In this document: positions 1 to 6,265 of the stretch, piece after piece | How positions within the stretch are numbered: the first letter of the stretch is position 1 | Layout of the letters: each line of letters starts with the position of its first letter | Assembly: GCA_030627155.1 (NCBI GenBank) | Contig: DAOUSP010000010.1 | Coordinates: 1 to 17,282, forward strand | From: Candidatus Aminicenantota bacterium | Lineage (GTDB): Bacteria > Acidobacteriota > Aminicenantia > Aminicenantales > Aminicenantaceae | Direction: 5' to 3' | Length of the DNA: 17,282 bases | Made by a program: the position numbers and the translations under genes | The notes under the pieces: generated by a model | What the model saw: only the letters and a program-made list of their open reading frames with translations | Told to the model about the DNA's origin: nothing | Database searches by the model: none

Positions 1-792
1 GAAGAACACTGGCAAATTCAAATCTTCAAGCGCTCTATAAAGAAAAAAGACAAATTAAAGCTTCTTGAAAAAGGCCTGAAGATTAACACAAAAGATACAA
101 TCCTGGACCTAGGTTGTGCCCAGGGAATTCTTAGTCATTTTCTACGCCAGAAAGGCGGCTTCTGGGTGAGTGTTGACCAGGATTTTGCCAATATGCAGAC
201 AGCAAAAAGTCTTCTTGAAAAAAACCTGCTTCAGATTTGGCCCGGAACTCTTCCGTTCAAAGGCGAATCATTCAACAAAGTAGTAAGCTTGGATTATCTC
301 GAACATATTGAAGATGATGACCTCTGCCTCCAGGAAATTCATCGTGTCCTCAAAAAAGGAGGACAATTGATACTTTCAACTCCTCATACTGGCAAATTTT
401 TAATGCTCCACAGGTTGCGCTCTCTTCTTGGTATGAAATTAGAATTTTTTGGGCACAAAAGGGAAGGGTATAACTTAAAGGAACTTAAGCCAAAACTTGA
501 AAATGCACAGCTTCAATTGGAAAAACACAGGACTTTTTCGCGCTTTTTCTCTGAATTTATAGAACTGATAATAAATTTCCTCTACATCAAATTCTACTCA
601 AAAAAAGGCCCAGGAAAATTGAGAGACGGGCATATCAAGCCTGCTTCTTCTGAAGAATTCCAATCAAAAAATAAAACATTTAAATTTTATTCATTAGTCT
701 ATCCAGTTGTCTGGTTTTTCTCAAGATTAGACAAGCTATTATTCTTTCATAAAGGATACAGTCTTTTAGTGTGGGCAAAAAAATCAGATTAA
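1..792 (+). CDS. Class I SAM-dependent methyltransferase (5'-partial)
   Basis: The frame is open from base 1 with no start in view, so the N-terminus lies outside the window; 263 residues are visible. The glycine-rich SAM-binding motif I is seen as LDLGCAQG at about residues 39-46. It is followed by the acidic end of the next strand (VSVDQD) and the motif FNKVVSLDYLEHIEDDDLCLQEIHRVLKKGGQLILSTPH, typical of Methyltransf_11/UbiE-like enzymes. The C-terminal third has two hydrophobic stretches (about FSEFIELIINFLYIKFY and FYSLVYPVVWFFSRL), so membrane association is possible. The substrate cannot be read from the sequence; such proteins often sit in glycan or lipid loci. A GTG at 166 could be mistaken for the start, but that would remove motif I, so it is rejected. 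The next gene is 66 bases downstream with its own -10 element. Confidence 0.85.
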   Translation, partial: EEHWQIQIFKRSIKKKDKLKLLEKGLKINTKDTILDLGCAQGILSHFLRQKGGFWVSVDQDFANMQTAKSLLEKNLLQIWPGTLPFKGESFNKVVSLDYLEHIEDDDLCLQEIHRVLKKGGQLILSTPHTGKFLMLHRLRSLLGMKLEFFGHKREGYNLKELKPKLENAQLQLEKHRTFSRFFSEFIELIINFLYIKFYSKKGPGKLRDGHIKPASSEEFQSKNKTFKFYSLVYPVVWFFSRLDKLLFFHKGYSLLVWAKKSD

Positions 793-841
793 TTAAAATA
801 AATAACTGGTTAATATTTACATTCCCCATTGAATAATATTC

Positions 842-850
842 TGCTATAAT
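842..850 (+). promoter_or_regulatory. Extended -10 promoter element for the MPN-like/AMMECR1 gene pair
   Basis: TGCTATAAT is a perfect extended -10 (TGn-TATAAT). No good -35 is found 16-18 bases upstream, which fits an extended -10 promoter. Only 8 bases separate it from the ATG at 859 and there is no Shine-Dalgarno sequence between, so the transcript would be leaderless or nearly so. Confidence 0.55.
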
Positions 851-858
851 CAATAAAA

Positions 859-1263
859 ATGGATGCATACCTTTCTGAGGAAGCATATCAATTCATTGAC
901 GCATTGAGTCTTATTTCTCCACATACTAATCTTGACGGCATTCTTCTTGGCCACAAGAGGGGGCACAGATATTTTGTGGAAAGAATCTTTCAGTCTGCAA
1001 TTGGCTTTTTTCCCTCTTATGCAGATTTTGTCAAATTGAACCAAATCTTCGATGAAAAAATTCTTGGTTTTTATTCTTTCCATGTTGACAGTGAAAAAAT
1101 ACAAAAAATATTATCTCCTATGACCTTAGGTTTTCTCTTTCTCCAAATTGATCTGGACAAAGAGAAAAACATATCGATTCAGCCATACGTTATAGAGTAT
1201 GACAAGGAATTTTTTCTCAAATCTATTGACCTTAAACGTCCTGAAAGCATGAAAAAAAAATGA
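859..1263 (+). CDS. Small protein with MPN/JAB-like layout, probably inactive
   Basis: 134 residues, no signal peptide. I do not recognise it with certainty. The early segment DGILLGHKRGHRYFVERIF resembles the first strands of JAB1/MPN (Mov34) domains (xGxLxG...V..). GFYSFHVDSEKIQ near residues 70-82 sits where the metal-binding HxH of JAMM proteases would be. Only one histidine is kept there, and the Glu and Ser/Asp of the JAMM motif are not visible, so peptidase activity is unlikely. The gene overlaps the AMMECR1 gene by ATGA, so the two are probably translationally coupled. The end of the gene is a run of nine A (1252-1260) directly before TGA. Start ATG 859 has no ribosome binding site but lies 8 bases after a -10 box. 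Alternative: an unrelated conserved hypothetical protein. Confidence 0.7.
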   Translation: MDAYLSEEAYQFIDALSLISPHTNLDGILLGHKRGHRYFVERIFQSAIGFFPSYADFVKLNQIFDEKILGFYSFHVDSEKIQKILSPMTLGFLFLQIDLDKEKNISIQPYVIEYDKEFFLKSIDLKRPESMKKK

Positions 1264-1805
1264 ATCATGCACTGAATCCCGAACAACAAAGATTTTTACT
1301 CGGCGTGGCTCGGACTGCAATCCAGCATAATCTTGAAACTGGAGAAACCTACGACATAGAAATAGAAGATAATGATCTCAAAGAGAAAAAAGGGGCTTTT
1401 GTCACGCTTAAGGAAAATGATACGCTTCGGGGTTGCATTGGATATCCTCTTCCTTATAAAGAGCTATACAAAACAGTAATCGAGGCAGCCATCGCTGCAG
1501 CCACTCAAGATTTCAGATTCCAGCCTCTTTCGATAGATGAATTGCCTAAAATAAAAATCGAAATATCAGTACTAAGCATTCCAAAGCCCATAACGGATAT
1601 TTCTGAAATTCAGGTTGGGAAACATGGCATTATTGTATCAAAAGGACTTAATAAAGGACTTCTGCTTCCCCAAGTACCAGTCGAATGGAACTGGAATTTG
1701 GAAACCTATCTGGGCCATGGCTGCCTGAAAGCTGGGTTGGATGAAGATGAATGGAAAAAAGGGGCAAATATAGAGATCTTCTCTGCGCAAGTATTCTCTG
1801 AATAA
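1260..1805 (+). CDS. AMMECR1 domain protein
   Basis: 181 residues, close to a complete stand-alone AMMECR1 domain. The hallmark LRGCIG motif is present at residues 56-61 (TLRGCIGYPLPYKELYKTVIEAAIAAATQDFRF). It is followed by the family's conserved FxPLSxxELPxIxIEISVLSxPKPI block and the C-terminal GLLLPQV...W...ETYLGHGCLKAGL segment. The biochemical role of this family is not settled; in many prokaryotes the domain is linked with MEMO-family and radical SAM genes, neither of which is seen here. The start ATG overlaps the stop of the preceding gene (ATGA), so it is probably co-translated with it. No transcription terminator is evident before the convergent gene ending at 1857. Confidence 0.9.
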   Translation: MNHALNPEQQRFLLGVARTAIQHNLETGETYDIEIEDNDLKEKKGAFVTLKENDTLRGCIGYPLPYKELYKTVIEAAIAAATQDFRFQPLSIDELPKIKIEISVLSIPKPITDISEIQVGKHGIIVSKGLNKGLLLPQVPVEWNWNLETYLGHGCLKAGLDEDEWKKGANIEIFSAQVFSE

Positions 1806-1856
1806 TTCTTTAAGATAACATAGTCTAAGCTATTTCCTGAAATAATTCGATTTATA

Positions 1857-2609
1857 TTATCTTTTTCTAAATTCTTTTCTCTGAAGCATTTCTTTCGCTT
1901 CCTTCTTGCACTCGGCTACATCGGAAATCCAATGCGGGTCATCATCCAGGCCCAAAATAAAATCAATTTCCTCGCGTGCATTATCGAACTGCTTTGAGGC
2001 AATATATGTATCTGCTAAATACAGTCGGGTCAATGAGTCATTAGGGCCAATTTCTTTGGATTTAAGCAGATGTTCAAGAGATTTATCCTTGCTCCCGCCT
2101 GCAAACCCGGGAAGCTTGAAATACACTCTACCTAAAACTCTGTCAGCCCCGCCGTCTTCAAAGGTCCTGTCTATTTCTATCACTTTATTCATTTCTTCCT
2201 TAATAGGGCCGACTAAAGACAAGCTCTTTAACACGCCTTTTGTTTCCCCATATTTTCCGTAATTGACTCCAAGCCAATAATGAGCTTCTGGCTTATCCGG
2301 ATTCTCATCAATAGCTTTTTTTCCATAATAAATTCCCTGCGAAAAAATGGACTTCATTTCCTTTTTGCTCTCTGTATGAACACCAATAAAATAAAGAATC
2401 CTTGAAATCCTCCAGAATGCCTCATACTTGGAATCCATGTTTTCAAGAGCGGCCCGGTATTTTCCCAGCGCTTCTTTTGCAGATGTCATGTCTTTCATTT
2501 GTGAATATAACTGATCCCCTTGTTTAATCAATTCCTCAGAGTTCTGGGAAAATAAAGAACAGGATAGCACAAAAAGAAAAACAACCAGAAAAATAATCTC
2601 TACCTTCAT
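1857..2609 (-). CDS. TPR lipoprotein, TatT (TRAP transporter T-component)-like
   Basis: 250 residues. The N-terminus has a hydrophobic signal with a lipobox-like VLSC (Cys17), so it is likely a lipoprotein; cleavage by signal peptidase I after CSLFS is the alternative. The body is helical with TPR-like units (AIDENPDKPEAHYWLGVNYGKYGE; IGPNDSLTRLYLADTYIASKQFDNAREEIDFIL). The segment GGADRVLGRVYFKLPGFAGGSKDKSLEHLL (about residues 153-182) resembles the conserved part of TatT, the periplasmic TPR protein found with some TRAP transporters. No TRAP permease genes are in the window, so a transport role is only an analogy. An AGGAGG ribosome site lies 7 bases before the ATG. The upstream gene ends 60 bases away and a separate promoter lies between. 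Confidence 0.8.
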   Translation of the reverse strand: MKVEIIFLVVFLFVLSCSLFSQNSEELIKQGDQLYSQMKDMTSAKEALGKYRAALENMDSKYEAFWRISRILYFIGVHTESKKEMKSIFSQGIYYGKKAIDENPDKPEAHYWLGVNYGKYGETKGVLKSLSLVGPIKEEMNKVIEIDRTFEDGGADRVLGRVYFKLPGFAGGSKDKSLEHLLKSKEIGPNDSLTRLYLADTYIASKQFDNAREEIDFILGLDDDPHWISDVAECKKEAKEMLQRKEFRKR

Positions 2610-2632
2610 TTTTGCCTCCTTTTTTTCAGGTA

Positions 2633-2661
2633 TTTATAACACACATGCCTGCCAGAAGCAA
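2633..2661 (-). promoter_or_regulatory. Sigma70-type promoter of the TPR lipoprotein gene
   Basis: On the minus strand: TTGCTT (2656-2661), 17-base spacer, TGT-TATAAA (-10 at 2633-2638, with an extended TG). It lies 24 bases before the ATG, leaving room for the AGGAGG site in the leader. Confidence 0.5.
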
Positions 2662-2669
2662 TTAAGTAA

Positions 2670-3329
2670 CTATGCAGTGTCAAAAAATCGGTCTGCCTCA
2701 TTGTCTAACTGTATTAGAACAGCTTCTATCTCCTTGCATCTTTTCTGTAGGCTTTTTTCATCCTTAAACAATTCGGGCTGGATTGGCTTCCCGTAGATAG
2801 CCACAACTTTTGAAAATGGCTTGATAATCAAAAAGTTATCCCAACTTTTAAGAAATTTTTTCTTCGATGCTGAAAAGGAAACAGGCACAAGATAAGCTCC
2901 TGTTTCAATAGCTAATTTAAGAGCTCCCTTTTTCAACTTACGGTTTGGACCTCTTGGGCCATCAGGCACAAGAATGACTTCGCCTCCATTTTGCAGCTCT
3001 TTTTTCATGCCATTCCAGGCCCTCACCATCACATGAGAACTCGAACCTCTTATTATTTTATACCCCCAACGAGACATGATTTGGCTTGCGATTTCACCGT
3101 CTTTGCTGGGACTTACAAGGGGCATCATCCCACGCCGCCTGAAAAAATAAGGGACAAAAAAAATCCTCCCATGCCAAACCATGATGATAACTGGCTTGCT
3201 ACGTTTGCGTAATCTCTTGTAATTTTCTTCTCCTATGACTGTCATTCTGCAAGATTTCGCCCATAACCATAAAACAATTTTTCCAATTATACCCATAAGG
3301 GTCCAGCGAATCTTATAAATAATAGACAT
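2670..3329 (-). CDS. Lysophospholipid/lipid A acyltransferase family protein (DUF374)
   Basis: 219 residues, the usual size for DUF374 proteins of the LPLAT superfamily. A hydrophobic N-terminal segment (residues about 8-25) could anchor it in the inner membrane. Family motifs are in order: WHGR at 52-55 (supplies the catalytic-type His), SPSKDGE at 73-79, GYKIIRGSSS at about 89-98, PDGPRGP at 122-128, and a downstream LVPVSFSAS strand. By family it should transfer a fatty acyl chain to a lipid or lipid A-type acceptor at the cytoplasmic face of the inner membrane; the acceptor is not known. No Shine-Dalgarno sequence precedes the ATG, and the -10 box is 7 bases away, suggesting a leaderless mRNA. 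Together with lolA it supports a diderm envelope. Confidence 0.85.
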   Translation of the reverse strand: MSIIYKIRWTLMGIIGKIVLWLWAKSCRMTVIGEENYKRLRKRSKPVIIMVWHGRIFFVPYFFRRRGMMPLVSPSKDGEIASQIMSRWGYKIIRGSSSHVMVRAWNGMKKELQNGGEVILVPDGPRGPNRKLKKGALKLAIETGAYLVPVSFSASKKKFLKSWDNFLIIKPFSKVVAIYGKPIQPELFKDEKSLQKRCKEIEAVLIQLDNEADRFFDTA

Positions 3330-3336
3330 TTTTTAC

Positions 3337-3365
3337 ATAATATACAAAACACCATTAACAGTAAA
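3337..3365 (-). promoter_or_regulatory. Promoter of the acyltransferase gene, leaderless type
   Basis: Minus strand TTTACT (3360-3365), 17-base spacer, TATTAT (3337-3342). The ATG at 3329 is 7 bases after the -10 box with only A/T-rich sequence between, so transcription would begin at or next to the start codon. Confidence 0.45.
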
Positions 3366-3430
3366 CACTGAAATTTCCTCAGCAAACAAAGCGGATGTTT
3401 TTTTGAGTCTACTGTTTTAATATCTGTAAA

Positions 3431-4852
3431 TCATGGCTTATTGGAAGTTTCTTTACGGATTTTTTCAACCATCATGCCAACAACGAAGCCAACCATGCTT
3501 AGCCCAAGCCCATAAGGGACTGAAAAAGGCCATTCAGGCCAATTAATGGGAATTATTCTGGCTTGACAAAAAAAACCGAAAATAGCATACCCGCCCCCAA
3601 GAACAAGACTTAGTATCCCTGCCATAGGATATTTCTTTTTCAAAAATATCATAGCGATGCCGGGTATGAACAATCCTTCCGCCATAATCTCTGAAGAAAG
3701 TCCAAGCATTATAAGGATGCTCTGAAACTTGGTCGCTACAAGAAAAGCGCATGCCCCAACAATAAATGTTGCCCAGCGACTTACAGAAACTATATTGTTA
3801 TTTTTGCCAGAGTAAAAAATCTCTTGATAGATATCTCTCGTCAAAGACATGGCTCCTGTGTTGATGGCTGTATCCATGGTTGACATGACCGCTGCCATTA
3901 CTGCCACAAAAATTATCCCTGAAGCGATTGTTCCAGGTTTCAACAGCATTACTGCAGAAAGAATAGGCCCCTCATGAACCCCTGAAGGAAACAGAGAAAG
4001 CGATAGCATGCCGAGAAACACAATGCACACATAATACAGGAAAAAAGTCCCAGCAGCAGCATATAGCCCTTGTTGTGCCTTCTTCTCTGTCCGGGCTGCT
4101 TGAATTCTCTGCCAGACAATAGGTGAGATAATCCAGGCCATAGTAAAGGAAAGACATATCAAGAAATTCCTTTTTATATCAAAAAAAAATTGAAAGTATC
4201 CTTCTTTTCCCAATTCGGCCGCTAAAAAAGGAATGTCCTTGAATGAAGAAGCGCTTGACATCAAAAAAAATATACTGACTGCTCCTACAATTATAAGAAA
4301 AAATTGAAAACCGTCTGTTACAACAACCGAAAAAAATCCACCAAAAATCGAATAAATTAATACAATTGATGTTCCTATTAAAAGGCCCAATACATATGAA
4401 GTTCCGAGAAATTCACGCAAAAAACTCCCGACAGCCACCATCTGGGAAGAAGTCAATAGGATCATATACCAGACTATCAAAACTGATGATAGATGGCGCA
4501 CTATCCTGCCGTAACGCATTTCAACAAGGTCAGGTAAAGTCAGGATAGGTAAATGACGAATAGGCCGCGCAAGAACAAATGCAAACACAAGGACTGTCAA
4601 TATAGCAGGCATCCCCATCACCCAGAATGAGCTCACTCCCTGTCTGTAAGCTTCATCCATAGAAACAAGGATAGAGGTCGCCCCCAGCCAAGAGGCAGCA
4701 AGCGATAAGAAAACTAAGAAACCAGGGAGGTTTCGAGATGCAAGGAAAAAATCCTCGAGAGTTTGCATCCTTCTCTTAAACAAAACACTCACAAAGAGAA
4801 GGAGCACAATATATGCAAAGAGCATAAAATAGAACATCATTTCAGAAGGCAT
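3431..4852 (-). CDS. Sodium:solute symporter family (SSS/SLC5) transporter
   Basis: 473 residues, nearly all hydrophobic segments, consistent with the roughly 12-13 helices of the SSS family. The first helix is MMFYFMLFAYIVLLLFVSVLF, followed by the conserved LPGFLVFLSLAASWLGATSILVSMDEAYRQGVSSFW region that contributes to the core binding site. The later family block MAAVMSTMDTAINTGAMSLTRDIYQEIF (helix 8-9 region with the Ser/Thr-rich sodium site) is also present. It should import a small solute with Na+; the substrate (sugar, amino acid, carboxylate and so on) cannot be predicted. The ATG at 4852 overlaps a TGTTATAAAT promoter-like box; the in-frame ATG at 4840 (MMFYF) may be the real start, shortening the protein by 4 residues. 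The gene is divergent from lolA across 142 bases. Confidence 0.88.
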   Translation of the reverse strand: MPSEMMFYFMLFAYIVLLLFVSVLFKRRMQTLEDFFLASRNLPGFLVFLSLAASWLGATSILVSMDEAYRQGVSSFWVMGMPAILTVLVFAFVLARPIRHLPILTLPDLVEMRYGRIVRHLSSVLIVWYMILLTSSQMVAVGSFLREFLGTSYVLGLLIGTSIVLIYSIFGGFFSVVVTDGFQFFLIIVGAVSIFFLMSSASSFKDIPFLAAELGKEGYFQFFFDIKRNFLICLSFTMAWIISPIVWQRIQAARTEKKAQQGLYAAAGTFFLYYVCIVFLGMLSLSLFPSGVHEGPILSAVMLLKPGTIASGIIFVAVMAAVMSTMDTAINTGAMSLTRDIYQEIFYSGKNNNIVSVSRWATFIVGACAFLVATKFQSILIMLGLSSEIMAEGLFIPGIAMIFLKKKYPMAGILSLVLGGGYAIFGFFCQARIIPINWPEWPFSVPYGLGLSMVGFVVGMMVEKIRKETSNKP

Positions 4853-4881
4853 TTATAACAAAATTTCACTCTCCAAAGCAA
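4852..4881 (-). promoter_or_regulatory. Promoter-like element overlapping the symporter start
   Basis: Minus strand TTGCTT (4876-4881), 18-base spacer, TGT-TATAAA (-10 at 4852-4857). It nearly repeats the -35/-10 pair of the TPR lipoprotein gene. Its -10 reaches into the annotated ATG, so use of this promoter would need the start at 4840. Confidence 0.35.
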
Positions 4882-4907
4882 CTGGATATATGACCAGGAG
4901 GCAAACA

Positions 4908-4943
4908 ATGTCTAATAATGCTTCAAGTCCAAAGGTTGAATGA
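4908..4943 (+). CDS. Possible 11-residue leader peptide upstream of lolA
   Basis: ATG at 4908 encodes MSNNASSPKVE then TGA. A perfect AGGAGG (4896-4901) lies 6 bases upstream, the strongest ribosome site in the intergenic region and better than that of lolA itself, which has none. A second ATG at 4918 in another frame opens a 15-codon frame (MLQVQRLNEKYKRFL). A weak promoter-like TTTCAC-N17-TATATG lies at 4864-4892. No homology is recognisable; it may be a translated leader, a gene remnant or chance. Confidence 0.25.
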   Translation: MSNNASSPKVE

Positions 4944-4976
4944 AAAGTATAAAAGATTTTTGTAGCCACAAGAATA

Positions 4977-4985
4977 TGTTATAAT
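4977..4985 (+). promoter_or_regulatory. Extended -10 promoter of lolA
   Basis: TGTTATAAT is a perfect extended -10. No convincing -35 lies at the expected distance. It ends 9 bases before the lolA ATG, so the mRNA would have a leader of only a few bases. Confidence 0.55.
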
Positions 4986-4994
4986 ACTGAGAAA

Positions 4995-5633
4995 ATGAGA
5001 TATCTGTCCTGCCTGCTGATGCTCACAACCTTCTGTTTTCCTCAATCGGCCGAAGACATCGCAAAAAAAACAGAGATAAAACTTCGTTCCATCAAGTCCA
5101 TTCAAGCTGACTTCGAACAGATATATTACTCTCAAACAGTCTCTACACCATTAATAGAAAAAGGGAAATTTTACTTTAAAAAACCCAATTGGATGAAATG
5201 GGAATACAAAGAACCGGAGAAAAAAATTTTCCTTCACAAAGAAGGCCTCATTCTCTTCTATATACCTGAAGAAAACCAGCTGATACGAAATCCAATAACA
5301 GAAGAAAGCCAGGAGATCGAAATTCTTTCTTTGCTTTCTGGACAGAAAGGATTGTTAGACAATTATGTAGTGGAATTCAATTCCTTTCCCACAGAAAATT
5401 CCCGGATTGTGCAAATAAAATTGCTTCCTAAACAGGAAGGAGAATATTTTTTTATTCTTCTTGAAATCGATGAAAAATCCCTACTGATTCGAAGGGCAAT
5501 ATTCTTTGATTGGGCAGGGAACAAGAGTGAATTTTGCTTCAGCAGAATAAAAACCAATGTCTCTTTTTCCCATAGTGTCTTTGAGCTAAAGATTCCCCCT
5601 GGGGTTGAAATTATTGAACACAAAACAAATTGA
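4995..5633 (+). CDS. lolA: Outer membrane lipoprotein carrier protein LolA
   Basis: 212 residues, typical for LolA. The N-terminal signal peptide MRYLSCLLMLTTFCFPQSA is followed by the family opening SAEDIAKKTEIKLRSIKSIQADFEQ. Next comes the hallmark GKFYFKKPNWMKWEYKEPEKKIFLHKEGLILFYIPEENQL (the [K/R]P..[M/F]RWEY.[E/P] motif). The C-terminal half is the beta-rich half-barrel. LolA is the periplasmic chaperone that takes lipoproteins from LolCDE at the inner membrane to the outer membrane, so the cell should be diderm. LolCDE is not in the window. No Shine-Dalgarno sequence is seen; the -10 box lies 9 bases upstream. The gene is 74 bases ahead of the ECF sigma operon on the same strand with no clear terminator between, so read-through into the stress operon is possible. 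Confidence 0.88.
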   Translation: MRYLSCLLMLTTFCFPQSAEDIAKKTEIKLRSIKSIQADFEQIYYSQTVSTPLIEKGKFYFKKPNWMKWEYKEPEKKIFLHKEGLILFYIPEENQLIRNPITEESQEIEILSLLSGQKGLLDNYVVEFNSFPTENSRIVQIKLLPKQEGEYFFILLEIDEKSLLIRRAIFFDWAGNKSEFCFSRIKTNVSFSHSVFELKIPPGVEIIEHKTN

Positions 5634-5635
5634 TA

Positions 5636-5654
5636 ACTCAAAAAACATTTGAGT
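5636..5654 (+). repeat. Palindrome between lolA and the ECF sigma gene
   Basis: ACTCAAA-aaaca-TTTGAGT is a perfect 7-base inverted repeat with a 5-base centre, starting 2 bases after the lolA stop and ending at the -35 element proposed for the sigma gene. There is no T-tract after it on either strand, so an operator is more likely than an intrinsic terminator. Confidence 0.45.
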
Positions 5655-5684
5655 AAAAACCAATTTGCATTATTCTCGTATAAT
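5655..5684 (+). promoter_or_regulatory. ECF (SigmaW)-like promoter of the sigma/anti-sigma operon
   Basis: AAAAAC (5655-5660), exactly 16 bases, then CGTATA (5677-5682). This matches the architecture of Bacillus SigmaW-type ECF promoters (TGAAAC-N16-CGTA), including the AAC core. The -10 also reads as TATAAT (5679-5684), but no sigma70 -35 is found 16-18 bases away. It suggests that the ECF sigma factor activates its own operon. Confidence 0.5.
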
Positions 5685-5689
5685 CCTAA

Positions 5690-5706
5690 GGGGACTGGAA
5701 GTCCTC
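5690..5706 (+). promoter_or_regulatory. Hairpin masking the ribosome site of the ECF sigma gene
   Basis: GGGGACT (5690-5696), loop GGA, AGTCCTC (5700-5706): 7 pairs including one G-U. The 5' arm holds the purine-rich Shine-Dalgarno candidate and the 3' arm is an anti-Shine-Dalgarno-like CCTC ending 1 base before the ATG at 5708. From the -10 position the RNA should start within or next to the hairpin, making it 5'-terminal. Confidence 0.45.
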
Positions 5707-5707
5707 C

Positions 5708-6265
5708 ATGACCGATGATAAAACATTAGTCGAAAAAACTCTCAAAGGAGAAAAAGAGGCTTTTGAGATGATCATCCGTAAATATCAACAGCCTCTCCTT
5801 AATTACATTGGACGTATGATTAGCGACTATCAACTTGCTCTGGATTTAACACAGGAGGTCTTTGTCAAAACATATCATTCTCTTCATATGTACCAACCCA
5901 AGTATAAATTCAGCACATGGCTTTATAAAATCTCGCATAATCATATCATCGATTACTGGAGAAAAAAGAAAGTCGATGCTTTTTCTATTGACCAACAAAA
6001 TCATATTACTCGACCACCTCTTCAAATTCCTTCAGACGAGCCTTCTGTTGTGAAACAACTTGAAATCTCTGAAATTAGAGAAAAAATAGAGCAAGCCATA
6101 AAAAAGCTTCCTCCTTCCTTAAGAGAGCTTTTTGTCTGGAGGCATATAAACGAGCTCAGCTATGACGAAATTGCAGAAATCAAGGGACTTCCTGTAGGGA
6201 CAATAAAGAACCGGGTTTTTCAGGCAAAAGAAATGATTCGTTCTATTTTGGGAGAAGCACAATGA
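5708..6265 (+). CDS. ECF-family RNA polymerase sigma factor
   Basis: 185 residues, normal for ECF sigma factors, with only regions 2 and 4. Region 2 (about 20-88) contains DLTQEVFVKTYHSLHMYQPKYKFSTWLYKISHNHIIDYWRKKK, the classic DxxQEVF and F.TWLY.I..N...D..R signature for -10 and core binding. A short linker (90-125) follows. Region 4 (about 128-182) contains LPPSLRELFVWRHINELSYDEIAEIKGLPVGTIKNRVFQAK, the helix-turn-helix that reads the -35. It overlaps the anti-sigma gene by ATGA, as usual for sigma/anti-sigma pairs. Likely regulation is autoactivation from the SigmaW-like promoter, release from the membrane anti-sigma factor, and perhaps a 5' hairpin. Regulon genes cannot be named beyond its own operon. 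Confidence 0.92.
   Translation: MTDDKTLVEKTLKGEKEAFEMIIRKYQQPLLNYIGRMISDYQLALDLTQEVFVKTYHSLHMYQPKYKFSTWLYKISHNHIIDYWRKKKVDAFSIDQQNHITRPPLQIPSDEPSVVKQLEISEIREKIEQAIKKLPPSLRELFVWRHINELSYDEIAEIKGLPVGTIKNRVFQAKEMIRSILGEAQ

Noticed and set aside
1800..1860. Terminator between the convergent AMMECR1 and TPR lipoprotein genes
   Set aside because: Only a 4-base ATAG/CTAT pairing is visible, too weak to call.
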